Notes: generated by a model from the sequence alone, not told the origin. Positions 6,952-13,748 are shown, numbered from the stretch's first letter. The stretch is 27,981 nt of DNA from a virus (IMGVR_UViG_3300044617_000857:1-27981), one strand, 5' to 3'. Numbers and translations: made by a program.

Positions 6952-7071
6952 TCAGTCCTCTACATCGTAGGTTTCGATACCCTGCTCCACATCCCGCTCC
7001 CAGCATTCGTTGCGGAAGTTGATCTCCCGCTCTTCCTGCATCTCTGATGTCATGTCGGTTTCGTCTTCCAT
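6952..7071 (-). CDS. 39-residue acidic peptide
   Basis: A short ORF (MEDETDMTSEMQEEREINF at its start) fills the gap between two genes of this operon and begins two bases after the upstream stop. It is strongly acidic, and ends TYDVED. Position and spacing support it; nothing indicates its function. Confidence 0.4.
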   Translation of the reverse strand: MEDETDMTSEMQEEREINFRNECWERDVEQGIETYDVED

Positions 7072-7072
7072 A

Positions 7073-7318
7073 TTAGATCATCTTGTTGAGTTCAGCCTTT
7101 GTCTTCTCGTCAGTTGTCTGTTCTGCGAGATACGCTAGTCTTGCTCTTACGCATTGCAGTTCTTCTCTGAGTGAGTCGATCTCGCATTGCGCCAGCAGGC
7201 TGGGGCAGGGTGGTTCTATTCCTACTGTGGGATAATCCGGTTCGTCCATTGCTCTGCGGAGGTGGGGAACCATGTCGTGGTATTCTGCGGTGATGGTGTT
7301 CATGTGTATGTGTGCCAT
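7073..7318 (-). CDS. Small coiled-coil protein, unknown
   Basis: Eighty-one residues. The last 40 form a likely coiled coil (CEIDSLREELQCVRARLAYL then EQTTDEKTKAEL). It is the first gene of the 5798-7318 minus operon. The 106-bp gap upstream is shared with the divergent methyltransferase locus. Confidence 0.5.
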   Translation of the reverse strand: MAHIHMNTITAEYHDMVPHLRRAMDEPDYPTVGIEPPCPSLLAQCEIDSLREELQCVRARLAYLAEQTTDEKTKAELNKMI

Positions 7319-7391
7319 TGCAAAAAAGAGCTTGCACTAAATATGGTGGCGTGTCAAATTGATTTCTCCATGAACACACGAAACCTGAACT

Positions 7392-7408
7392 TTATTGTTC
7401 AACAATAA
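7392..7408. promoter_or_regulatory. Dispersed palindrome, perfect 17-base copy
   Basis: TTATTGTTCAACAATAA is the most complete copy of the family, a perfect palindrome. Its centre lies 25 nt before the ATG at 7425 and it sits in the divergent gap. A separate TTGACA on the minus strand (7352-7357) has no good partner -10 box. Confidence 0.55.
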
Positions 7409-7424
7409 TGAAAGACACACACAC

Positions 7425-7556
7425 ATGCATAGCAATAATCCCATCATCCCTTACATCAGTCTTTGCTCCGGCTATGAAGGCATCGGACTTGGACTCCACC
7501 GCTGTATCCCAAATCTTCGCTGTGTCGCTTACTGCGAGAGCAAAATAAATTGTTGA
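7425..7556 (+). pseudogene. Truncated N terminus of a cytosine-5 DNA methyltransferase
   Basis: A 43-codon ORF behind a GACACACACAC leader encodes ISLCSGYEGIGLGL and LRCVAYCE, which is motif I (SAM binding) and the next strand of a C5-methyltransferase. It then leaves the family after YCE and stops four codons later. The complete gene at 8113 repeats the same region (FCAGYGGIGLGL, LRCLAYCE) with clearly different DNA, so this is a second, unrelated-by-recent-copy allele and not a tandem duplication. The break lies at the start of an HNH insertion. It is probably inactive, though the short peptide could still be made. Confidence 0.75.
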
Positions 7557-7558
7557 CA

Positions 7559-7585
7559 AACCAAGTTTCATGGCGCAACTTGGTT
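7559..7585 (+). repeat. 9-bp inverted repeat before the HNH gene
   Basis: AACCAAGTT and AACTTGGTT are perfect inverted arms around TCATGGCGC, ending five bases before the HNH start codon. The hairpin sits exactly at the junction between the broken methyltransferase and the inserted gene, and could limit HNH translation or mark the insertion edge. Confidence 0.5.
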
Positions 7586-7589
7586 GTCT

Positions 7590-8150
7590 ATGAAATACAG
7601 AAGAGATCACCCTATGCACGCAATATGGCGCGGAATGAAGCAGAGATGCAATAATCCCAATAGAAAAGATTACAAGTATTACGGAGCTTTGGGCATCAAG
7701 GTTTGTGATGAGTGGAATGCTTTTGAGGGATTTGTTAATTCATTTCCGCCAAGGCCGTCAAAACTTCACACCATTGAAAGAAAAGATTCAAGCAAGGGAT
7801 ACGACCCACAAAATTGTGTATGGGCAACAAGAAATGAGCAGGCTTACAACACATCGCATTGTAAGAAAATTGATGGGAAATCTTTGAGCGATTGGGCTAA
7901 GCAATTGGGGTTGAGTTTGGCGTGCCTTTCAGTTCGTTACGCAAAATACGGGCAGGCTTGCTTGGTTAATGGATTTAAACCAAATGGAATTAAATTTAAT
8001 GGGGAAAACAAAACGCTCAAAGAGTGGGCGTTGGAGCTTAACATTTCAGAAGTAGCATTAAAGAAAAGGATACAAAACTGGGGCTTGGAAAAAGCCCTAT
8101 CAACACAAAAATATGAAACCCGAATCGGAAACAAAAACAAATGTGGATAA
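7590..8150 (+). CDS. HNH homing endonuclease with C-terminal DNA-binding repeats
   Basis: The start is set at ATG 7590; a TTG six bases earlier is also possible. Residues 1-95 match a common phage HNH family: MHAIWRGMKQRCNNP, YYGALGIKVCDEW, FPPRP then HTIERKDSSKGYDPQNCVWA (catalytic His and Asn). Two helical repeats follow, each of the type K-(S/T)-L-x-x-W-A-x-x-L (KSLSDWAKQLGLS and KTLKEWALELNIS), likely for target recognition. Base composition is more AT-rich than the genes around it, as usual for mobile homing genes. Its last 38 bases contain the start of the methyltransferase at 8113. Confidence 0.8.
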   Translation: MKYRRDHPMHAIWRGMKQRCNNPNRKDYKYYGALGIKVCDEWNAFEGFVNSFPPRPSKLHTIERKDSSKGYDPQNCVWATRNEQAYNTSHCKKIDGKSLSDWAKQLGLSLACLSVRYAKYGQACLVNGFKPNGIKFNGENKTLKEWALELNISEVALKKRIQNWGLEKALSTQKYETRIGNKNKCG

Positions 8151-9780
8151 TACCATCACAACTCTTGAATTCTGCGCCGGATATGGCGGCATTGGACTTG
8201 GCCTCAAAAACATCTTTGGCGAACGACTGCGATGCCTCGCATATTGTGAGCTTGAGGGGTTCGCTCAAGCCAATCTCATCAGTAAAATGGAAAAAGGACT
8301 CTTGGATGTCGCACCTCTTTGGAACGATCTTAAGACCTTCCCTTACGGAAAATTTCACGGACTGGTGGACATCCTCATTGCAGGATACCCTTGCCAACCG
8401 TTCTCTGCCGCAGGAAAGCGAGCGGGTAAAGATGACCCAAGACACCTCTGGCCTTGGATCGCAGACGGAATTCGCCTTCTTCGACCAAGAGCCTGCTTCC
8501 TCGAAAATGTCGAAGGACACATTTCGTTGGGACTCTCCACAGTCGTTAGCGATCTGGAAGAGTTGGGTTACAAGGTGTCGTGGGGAATATTCTCTGCGAG
8601 TGAAGTCGGTGCGCCTCACCAGCGGAAGCGGGTCTTCATCTTGGCCTACCGCCAATGCGCGGGATTGGAAGGATGGAGATGCTGCTTGCAACCAGAGGGC
8701 AATAGATTCGGGACATCAAATGACATTGGCGAGGGCCGCGACTTGTTGGTCAACCCCATCAACAATGGCTGGAGCAATGTATCCAGAGGCGAATGCAATG
8801 AAACGCAACAGTCCTTCGTTAGCTTCTCAAGTTGTAATGTGGCCGACCCCACAAGCCAACGAGATAGAGAATCCCAACAAGGTTTACCGAAGTCCGACCA
8901 ATGCGTATCGGGGCAACAAGAAGGTTCAGCCGATGCTGGCAGATGTCTGCAAGCATGGCCCAGCCGCCCCGGCGAACCCCAGCACGGATGGGAGCCGCCC
9001 AGAGTTGTGGCGAACACCGTGCGAAAGGGATCACCATCCGAATGGACTGAACAGAACGAGGAATGTCCCGCAGATTTTGTTGAGCCACCAAGTGACCAAG
9101 CAATGGGCAACGCCGAGAGCAGGCAAGACCACGGACGAGAACCCCGAGACATGGGCGGCGAGGCAGGCCAAGGGCGATGTGGCGACCATGCCGCTGACGG
9201 CACAGGTGAAGATGTGGAGAACTCCGTCCGTAGCAGAGGAGAAGAACCAGAACACCTCGACGCAAATCTATCTACAGAACCAAGTGGGTGCGACTCCGAA
9301 GGCGTGGGCAACGCCACAAGCAAGCGACCATATCGAGGGAGCGAGGACGGAGCTAACCAGCAACCAGAAATGCTTGGGACGGGACATGAAGCAGTGGGCA
9401 ACGCCGATCATGGGCGACTCGCATCTGGCATCGACGCCGGAAGTGGCACAGAAGCGGATCGAGGAGGGCAAGGTGACATTGAGCAGGCAGACGGCGGCTT
9501 GGGCGACGCCGCAACTTCAAGACGGCCACAACATCAACCAAGATTCAACGACCCACAAAACGATTCCAGCGCAACTGACCAAAATGAACATGTCGGGCAA
9601 GCTCAACCCGCGCTGGGTCGAGACGCTGATGGGACTGCCGGTGGGCTGGGTTATGCCGAGTTGTGCGTCTCCTGTGACAACCGAACCGACGAACTCCGGC
9701 TCTTGGGAAATGGGGTTTGTCCCCCAACAGCAACAAAAGCATTTATAACACTATACAAAGAATTATTTAAATATGAGTAA
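8113..9780 (+). CDS. Cytosine-5 DNA methyltransferase with repeat-rich variable region
   Basis: A 555-residue enzyme that moves a methyl group from SAM to cytosine C5. Motifs in order: I FCAGYGGIGLGL (20-31), IV GYPC94QPFSAAGKRAG with the catalytic Cys, VI ENV (131-133), VIII HQRKR (169-173) and IX/X LLGNGVCPPTA near 530. The region between VIII and IX, usually the target-recognition domain, is about 350 residues, poor in hydrophobics and built from repeats of the type (V/L/M)-(G/A)-(N/D)-x: VADPTSQR, VANTVRKG, MGNAESRQ, VGNATSKR, VGNADHGR, LGDAATSR. These sit on W-x-T-P codons in the +1 frame. The ATG follows an AACACAAAAAT leader inside the HNH gene. Confidence 0.85.
   Translation: MKPESETKTNVDNTITTLEFCAGYGGIGLGLKNIFGERLRCLAYCELEGFAQANLISKMEKGLLDVAPLWNDLKTFPYGKFHGLVDILIAGYPCQPFSAAGKRAGKDDPRHLWPWIADGIRLLRPRACFLENVEGHISLGLSTVVSDLEELGYKVSWGIFSASEVGAPHQRKRVFILAYRQCAGLEGWRCCLQPEGNRFGTSNDIGEGRDLLVNPINNGWSNVSRGECNETQQSFVSFSSCNVADPTSQRDRESQQGLPKSDQCVSGQQEGSADAGRCLQAWPSRPGEPQHGWEPPRVVANTVRKGSPSEWTEQNEECPADFVEPPSDQAMGNAESRQDHGREPRDMGGEAGQGRCGDHAADGTGEDVENSVRSRGEEPEHLDANLSTEPSGCDSEGVGNATSKRPYRGSEDGANQQPEMLGTGHEAVGNADHGRLASGIDAGSGTEADRGGQGDIEQADGGLGDAATSRRPQHQPRFNDPQNDSSATDQNEHVGQAQPALGRDADGTAGGLGYAELCVSCDNRTDELRLLGNGVCPPTATKAFITLYKELFKYE
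8141..9748 (+). CDS. Overprinted W-x-T-P repeat protein in the +1 frame of the methyltransferase
   Basis: This frame lies wholly inside the methyltransferase gene and stays open for up to 535 codons. From about residue 125 it holds nine or so modules that start with W-(A/P/R/S)-T-P and run 30-45 residues to a L-x-x-Q-x end: SWPTANARDW, MWPTPQANE, LWRTPCERD, QWATPRAGK, MWRTPSVAE, AWATPQASD, QWATPIMGD, AWATPQLQD. It ends in LNPRWVETLMGLPVGW. I recognise that ending and the modules from phage proteins often labelled as methyltransferase-associated. The upstream part (TMTQDTSG-like, FAFFDQEPASSKMS, YSLRVKSVRL) also fits that family. The true start is unknown; later ATGs lie at 8306 and 8432. Confidence 0.6.
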   Translation: MWIIPSQLLNSAPDMAALDLASKTSLANDCDASHIVSLRGSLKPISSVKWKKDSWMSHLFGTILRPSLTENFTDWWTSSLQDTLANRSLPQESERVKMTQDTSGLGSQTEFAFFDQEPASSKMSKDTFRWDSPQSLAIWKSWVTRCRGEYSLRVKSVRLTSGSGSSSWPTANARDWKDGDAACNQRAIDSGHQMTLARAATCWSTPSTMAGAMYPEANAMKRNSPSLASQVVMWPTPQANEIENPNKVYRSPTNAYRGNKKVQPMLADVCKHGPAAPANPSTDGSRPELWRTPCERDHHPNGLNRTRNVPQILLSHQVTKQWATPRAGKTTDENPETWAARQAKGDVATMPLTAQVKMWRTPSVAEEKNQNTSTQIYLQNQVGATPKAWATPQASDHIEGARTELTSNQKCLGRDMKQWATPIMGDSHLASTPEVAQKRIEEGKVTLSRQTAAWATPQLQDGHNINQDSTTHKTIPAQLTKMNMSGKLNPRWVETLMGLPVGWVMPSCASPVTTEPTNSGSWEMGFVPQQQQKHL

Positions 9781-10255
9781 AATAATTACACTTAATAACG
9801 GAATGGAGTGCATCGTTGATGATGAATTATATCCAATTTTATCACGCTGGAAGTGGAAGTTTTTAAAAGCAACCGGATGCTCTGGCGGATATGCGGTAAG
9901 AAACACGATCAAGAATGGAAAAAATTTCGCTATCTTGATGCATAGAAAAATTAATAATACTCCAAACGGCCTGTCCACGGATCATATCAATGGCAATAAG
10001 TTAGATAATAGAAGATCAAATTTGAGATCAGTTCCTCAATATATAAATATGCAGAATCGAGACAAACAAAAGAACAACAAGTCTGGGTTTAAGGGGGTTT
10101 TCTTTGATAAGTGTCGGAATAAATATGTCGCATCAATTGTCATAAATGGGAAAACTGTTTTTAGAAAAAGGTTTCAAACCTTAAATGAGGCAGCTGAAGC
10201 GAGATTGAGTTTTATGTCGTGCCTGCAACAGCAGAAAGAGCTTTTCGAGTGCTAA
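9773..10255 (+). CDS. HNH endonuclease with AP2 DNA-binding domain
   Basis: A 160-residue protein with an N-terminal domain (ITLNNGMECIVDDELYPIL), an HNH motif in LMHRKI and DHINGNKLDNRRSNLR with the Asp-His and Asn residues of HNH_3, and a C-terminal AP2-like domain from KSGFKGVFFDKCRNKYVA to RKRFQTLNEAAEARL. This is a standard phage homing endonuclease type. Its ATG overlaps the methyltransferase stop. It is AT-rich compared with its neighbours, which supports recent entry. With the gene at 7590 it brackets the methyltransferase. Confidence 0.85.
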   Translation: MSKIITLNNGMECIVDDELYPILSRWKWKFLKATGCSGGYAVRNTIKNGKNFAILMHRKINNTPNGLSTDHINGNKLDNRRSNLRSVPQYINMQNRDKQKNNKSGFKGVFFDKCRNKYVASIVINGKTVFRKRFQTLNEAAEARLSFMSCLQQQKELFEC

Positions 10256-10277
10256 TGGAGGAGCTATCTCAAGAGAA

Positions 10278-10472
10278 ATGAACCGCATTCTAGACATCCT
10301 CATCCAGCAGAACGACGATCTGCAAGAAGCCCTCTCCGATGCGCTGAACAACCGCGATGCTTGGAAAGAATGCGCGGAGGCTTTCTTTATGTGCGCAGGG
10401 AAGGATAAGACCGCAAGCTGGGATCAGTTTGAGAAGGCGGCTACGCTGTATCAGCAACTCAAGTCTTGTTGA
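10278..10472 (+). CDS. Small helical protein with RDAWKEC motif
   Basis: Sixty-four residues, mostly helix. NNRDAWKECAEAFFMCAG resembles RDEWRECCERLICCA in the gene at 25132 on the other arm, so the two may be distant relatives. GGAGGA lies 16-21 bases before the start. The stop codon TGA lies inside a TTGTTGAACAA palindrome. No function known. Confidence 0.55.
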   Translation: MNRILDILIQQNDDLQEALSDALNNRDAWKECAEAFFMCAGKDKTASWDQFEKAATLYQQLKSC

Positions 10473-10479
10473 ACAATAA
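10466..10479. promoter_or_regulatory. Dispersed palindrome on the stop of the RDAWKEC gene
   Basis: TTGTTGAACAATAA overlaps the TGA stop codon at 10470-10472 and directly precedes a string of hairpins. The same sequence ends the related gene at 25132. Confidence 0.5.
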
Positions 10480-10490
10480 ATAAATCTTGA

Positions 10491-10660
10491 ACCCTACACT
10501 CACGAAGTGTAGGGTGGTGTCGCTGTAGAGATATAGCCTCGGGGTGAGAGCCGAGTAAAGGAAGTGGCTTAAATTAACAATAAAATATATGATCCCTTTG
10601 TGGTGGTAAACCACTCTCATGCGTCTGTTGCCGCACTGCTTCCGCTGCCACAAAGGGGTC
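10491..10660 (+). ncRNA. Structured leader RNA candidate (four hairpins)
   Basis: No gene lies between 10473 and 10673, but four stems follow one another: 10491-10515 (10 bp, ACCCTACACT/AGTGTAGGGT), 10522-10537 (6 bp closed by a GAGA tetraloop of the GNRA type), 10538-10555 (5 bp, CTCGG/CCGAG) and 10591-10660 (13 bp, GATCCCTTTGTGG/CCACAAAGGGGTC with one G-T pair and an inner GTGGT/ACCAC stem). GCCTTTTG follows the last stem, then the ATG at 10674. It could be an attenuator, riboswitch-like leader or small RNA. I do not recognise a known class. Confidence 0.55.
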
Positions 10661-10673
10661 GCCTTTTGTAAAA

Positions 10674-10955
10674 ATGAATCCATTAGAAAAAAACGGAGGC
10701 ATCTTCGTTCGTAGTGCAATCTTAAAATTGACCATCCTAGATGATAGGAAGAAACAAGTATTCGCCGTCATTGATAATTACGATGGCGGGTTTGACGATA
10801 AAGATATCCAATCTGTCGCCGACACAATTGGCATCACGGAAATGCAGGCACAGAATGCATTTATGACGCTGGTTGGACTTCGGTTTTTGAAACTCAACAA
10901 GGACAAGAAGTGGGTGCTGAATGAAGATGCGAATTGGATGGAGGGGTCGTTATGA
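10674..10955 (+). CDS. Small protein before the replication organizer, HTH-like
   Basis: Ninety-three residues: an N-terminal strand-rich part (GIFVRSAILKLTILDDRKKQ) and a helical part IQSVADTIGITEMQAQNAFMTLVGLRFL that reads as a helix-turn-helix followed by a wing (KLNKDKKWVLNED). It directly follows the hairpin leader and overlaps the replication gene by ATGA. It may regulate or assist that gene. No SD is visible; the nearest AAAGGGG is buried in the last stem. Confidence 0.55.
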   Translation: MNPLEKNGGIFVRSAILKLTILDDRKKQVFAVIDNYDGGFDDKDIQSVADTIGITEMQAQNAFMTLVGLRFLKLNKDKKWVLNEDANWMEGSL

Positions 10956-11941
10956 GCCAAAACATCTTCAAGCAAAAACTGACTAGGGATTTCACAACAA
11001 TCCCGAACGAAATTCTTCGCAACCCAGAGTTGACTTGGAAGGCGAAAGCAATCCACTCCTACCTGCTTTCATTGCCGGAAACATGGGTTGTTCACCTCAA
11101 CCATCTTAAGAAGGTGTCCAAGGACGGGTATGATTCGACCGTTTCTGGAATCAACGAACTTCTAGAAAAGAAATACCTGTGGCGCAGGCCAAGGTCTGGC
11201 GACAATCCGGGCGGTTGGGAATACTATGTATACCAGCAACCCCAATTGGAAGACCCCTTCCGACTCGGGGATTCTCCGACTCGGGATTTTCCCGAATCGG
11301 AAAAATCCACGACTAGTAAAGATATACTTAATAAAGTAAATAAAGACTTAATAAATAAAGACAGCGAGAACATTACCGACAACGATCAAACCGAGTCGTA
11401 TCTCTCTACTCTCCCTCCCGACCGACAAAAGACAACCGCCGAACAACCGGAAGACAAAGTTATGTCTGCTACCGCAGAACCAAAAGAAACCCCCCGAAAC
11501 GATTCGCCCCCCCTTACGCAATACAGCGCAGACTTTGAAACATTCTGGACTGCCTATCCCCGCAAGATCGGAAAGCAAGCTGCCTTTCGGGAATGGAAGC
11601 GGTGCAAGGTTGATCTCCCTACCGCACTCAAAGCTATCGAGCAACAAAGGAAGGCTGGGATGTTCAAAGAACAGCAGTTCATCATCTACCCCGAACGCTG
11701 GATAAAGAACGGGCGTTGGGAAGAGATTGAAACAGCCCCGCAATTGCGCGTAAACGCCCCTGTAGCTTCGTCTAATCCCCAAGTAGGGTCATCGTGCCAC
11801 CGGATCAAATCCGAAGGGCTGGAGGACGCATTCTGGAACTGGTTCCAAATCCAGCGCGATTGGGAAGAGAGGCGCAATCTCCGGACTGTTGACGATGTGT
11901 GGCTGGATCAGTTTCTGCTCACCTTGTCGGAGGAGTTCTAA
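10952..11941 (+). CDS. Phage replication protein (replisome organizer/DnaT-like)
   Basis: The start at 10952 gives an ATGA overlap; an ATG 18 bases earlier is less likely. The 329-residue protein has an N-terminal winged-helix domain typical of phage initiators (FTTIPNEILRNPELTWKAKA, HLNHLKKVSKDGYDSTVSGI). A long polar linker follows, then a C-terminal helical domain with the hallmark FWTAYPRKIGKQAAFREWKR and IIYPERWIKNGRWEE of DnaT-like or helicase-loading proteins. It probably binds the origin and loads the DnaB-like helicase encoded at 25313. The linker DNA is AT-rich near 11320-11370. Confidence 0.75.
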   Translation: MSQNIFKQKLTRDFTTIPNEILRNPELTWKAKAIHSYLLSLPETWVVHLNHLKKVSKDGYDSTVSGINELLEKKYLWRRPRSGDNPGGWEYYVYQQPQLEDPFRLGDSPTRDFPESEKSTTSKDILNKVNKDLINKDSENITDNDQTESYLSTLPPDRQKTTAEQPEDKVMSATAEPKETPRNDSPPLTQYSADFETFWTAYPRKIGKQAAFREWKRCKVDLPTALKAIEQQRKAGMFKEQQFIIYPERWIKNGRWEEIETAPQLRVNAPVASSNPQVGSSCHRIKSEGLEDAFWNWFQIQRDWEERRNLRTVDDVWLDQFLLTLSEEF

Positions 11942-11949
11942 AATATTTT

Positions 11950-11977
11950 TTGACATCCCCGCAGAACGAACTAAAGT
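11950..11977 (+). promoter_or_regulatory. Possible sigma-70 promoter
   Basis: A perfect TTGACA (11950-11955) is 16 bases upstream of TAAAGT (11972-11977), in the 49-bp gap before the gene at 11991. The -35 box is strong, the -10 box partial. Confidence 0.4.
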
Positions 11978-11990
11978 AAACACCGAACAC

Positions 11991-12119
11991 ATGGAACGAC
12001 TCACGATCAAACTCCGCATCCTTTGGCTAATCGTAGTGCGGGAGTATTACATCTCGCTCTACTTCCTGACGGAGCTTGTTCGCTGGATTCTCCAGATGTT
12101 CGTGAAGAACACAAAATGA
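11991..12119 (+). CDS. 42-residue membrane-associated peptide
   Basis: The ATG follows GAACAC, the leader used by many genes here. The peptide is a single long amphipathic or membrane helix (LRILWLIVVREYYISLYFLT) with basic ends. Its stop overlaps the next ATG. No relative recognised. Confidence 0.5.
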   Translation: MERLTIKLRILWLIVVREYYISLYFLTELVRWILQMFVKNTK

Positions 12120-12253
12120 AAACCCAAACCCAAACACTGATAGTAATCGCCTCGTTGTTTTTATTGGTAACAATAGCGGCTTATCGGCTCCAGAAGGAGA
12201 CAACCCCGAACTTCAACCTCTGTCCGTTGTGCAACGAGGAGGCGGCGAAATGA
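12116..12253 (+). CDS. 45-residue single-pass membrane protein with CxxC
   Basis: A Thr/Gln-rich start (MKTQTQT), one transmembrane helix LIVIASLFLLVTIAAY and a short tail with LCPLCNEE. The CPLC pair could bind metal or form a disulfide outside the membrane. Both ends overlap neighbouring genes by four bases. Confidence 0.5.
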   Translation: MKTQTQTLIVIASLFLLVTIAAYRLQKETTPNFNLCPLCNEEAAK

Positions 12254-12561
12254 GCGACATTCCACTCAAAGACGCAATTCTGGCTTGGAACTTCTACGAT
12301 CCGAAGACAAACAAGATCGGCGACTTCCAAGTATTCCGTATGGGGCAATTCATTCCGCACACGCTTGAATGCACAACTGGAGCCTGCTACACGGAATGGC
12401 AGACAGTCCAACCTAGAACTCGCGTCCGCCTGTTCATCCGTGAACTATTCAAGATAGCCCTATCATCCCGCGCTCCCATCCACTACATCCGCGAAAGAAT
12501 CTCCGTCATCCCAGAAGTCCGCAAGCTTCAAGAGGACGCAGGACTAGATCAAATACCATGA
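12250..12561 (+). CDS. Small phage protein, unknown
   Basis: The start at 12250 makes an ATGA overlap. The 103 residues include DAILAWNFYDPKTNKIGDFQ and a C-terminal helical region with RTRVRLFIRELFKIAL and VIPEVRKLQEDAGL. It looks like a folded soluble protein, but no family is recognised. Confidence 0.5.
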   Translation: MSDIPLKDAILAWNFYDPKTNKIGDFQVFRMGQFIPHTLECTTGACYTEWQTVQPRTRVRLFIRELFKIALSSRAPIHYIRERISVIPEVRKLQEDAGLDQIP

Positions 12562-12806
12562 ACAACGAAATACCAATCCGCGTAATGGAGAGCGACACTC
12601 CAGAAACAAACGCAAAGGAGTGGCCTATATGGCCCCCGAACACCAACGGCGAAATGTTTATGGTTCCATCTGACTTCGCAAGGAATCTGGAACGGGAACG
12701 CAACGAGGCTAGGGCAATAGCTGAAAAATTCCGAACAGCCTTCCGTATTGCCTGCAACCGATTAAACAAAACACAAAACTTATTTCCATGGGAGGAATCC
12801 AAATGA
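12558..12806 (+). CDS. Small phage protein of the SDTPETNA type
   Basis: Eighty-two residues. ESDTPETNAKEW and VPSDFARNLERERNEARAIA match a pattern frequent in phage and prophage early regions (S-x-T-P-x-T-(D/N)-A ... VP-x-x-FAR-x-LERE). The C-terminal half is a likely coiled coil. Function unknown. It overlaps the exonuclease gene by four bases. Confidence 0.6.
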   Translation: MNNEIPIRVMESDTPETNAKEWPIWPPNTNGEMFMVPSDFARNLERERNEARAIAEKFRTAFRIACNRLNKTQNLFPWEESK

Positions 12807-13555
12807 ACGAAGGAGGACATTGGTATGACAAAAACGGCAATGCCTGCCACACGATAGTCGGCAAGAACGGCAAGATTCGCAAGACAACGCTGCGTGATGC
12901 ACGCTCTGAAAATTGGTTCCCAAGTGTTACTACCGTAATGAAAGTGTTGGCCGCACCGGAACTGGATCGCTGGAAACAACAGCAAGTCCTGCTAGCCTCA
13001 CTCACCCTCCCACGGCAAGACATGGAGAGCGATGAGGACTATTGCTCCCGCATTTTGCAGGACGCATTCAAGCAGGTGGACGATGCAGCCGACTTGGGAA
13101 CGAACATTCACGCCGCACTAGAGAACCACTTCCAAGGCAAGCCATACGACCCCGCGATGGAAAGCTATGTCGCACCTGTGAAGAAGTGGGCTGAACACAA
13201 TAGAGTAACCTTCCTACAGCACGAACTGCGGTTAGTGTCGCGTGAAGTTGGCTATGCCGGAACGACGGACGCCTTGATTGAGAAGGATGGAGTGCTTCAT
13301 GTGTTGGATTTCAAAAGCCGGAAGACCCGCCCCGACTACGACATTACGCCTTGGGCAAAAGAACCGATGCAAATCTCTGCCTACGCAAAAATCGTCGGCG
13401 CACCGAGAGGAGTGAATGTCTACATCTCAACTACAGAGCCGGGCCGTATCGGCGAGGCTTGGTATGACGAGGCTACCTTGGACAAGGAATACGAAGCCTT
13501 TAAGCATGTCGTAGCTCTTTGGCAGCACCAGAACAAATACATCCCCGCGAAATAA
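12803..13555 (+). CDS. PD-(D/E)XK exonuclease, RecB/Cas4-like
   Basis: The ATG at 12803 overlaps the previous stop as ATGA. In the 250-residue protein, GTNIHAALE (H103), YAGTTD156ALIE and HVLD169FK171SRK followed by Q190ISAY form the RecB-like PD-(D/E)XK nuclease core, with Asp156, Asp169 and Lys171 as catalytic residues and Gln190 of motif QxxxY. It would resect DNA ends to give single strands for the annealing protein encoded two genes later, making a phage recombination pair. FPSVTTVMKVLAAPEL near the N terminus is typical of this family. Confidence 0.8.
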   Translation: MNEGGHWYDKNGNACHTIVGKNGKIRKTTLRDARSENWFPSVTTVMKVLAAPELDRWKQQQVLLASLTLPRQDMESDEDYCSRILQDAFKQVDDAADLGTNIHAALENHFQGKPYDPAMESYVAPVKKWAEHNRVTFLQHELRLVSREVGYAGTTDALIEKDGVLHVLDFKSRKTRPDYDITPWAKEPMQISAYAKIVGAPRGVNVYISTTEPGRIGEAWYDEATLDKEYEAFKHVVALWQHQNKYIPAK

Positions 13556-13556
13556 T

Positions 13557-13748
13557 ATGGAAAAAGAACTAACTGAAATGACCGAGGAAGAGCTTCGGAA
13601 AGAATACAAATCAATCGGACGCAGGCTCAAGTCTGCTCTGAAACAGCGCGACGAGTGGGCTGTTAAGTATGCCAACCTCAAAGAGAAAGAAAAGGACTGG
13701 AAAATTCTTGAAAAAAATACTTGCTCTGTTGTAGGGCATGAGCTTTAA
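13557..13748 (+). CDS. Small coiled-coil protein
   Basis: Sixty-three residues, nearly all charged helix (LTEMTEEELRKEYKSIGRRL and KQRDEWAVKYANLKEKEKDW). It starts one base after the exonuclease stop. It could bind a neighbour in the recombination set, but nothing in the sequence says which. Confidence 0.5.
   Translation: MEKELTEMTEEELRKEYKSIGRRLKSALKQRDEWAVKYANLKEKEKDWKILEKNTCSVVGHEL

Noticed and set aside
7352-7357. TTGACA box upstream of the minus gene at 7318
   Set aside because: No acceptable -10 box at 15-19 bases.
8646-9401. Long minus-strand open frames inside the methyltransferase
   Set aside because: They show Ser/Pro/Leu-rich, motif-free sequence explained by the base composition of the two plus frames; no start context or neighbours on that strand.
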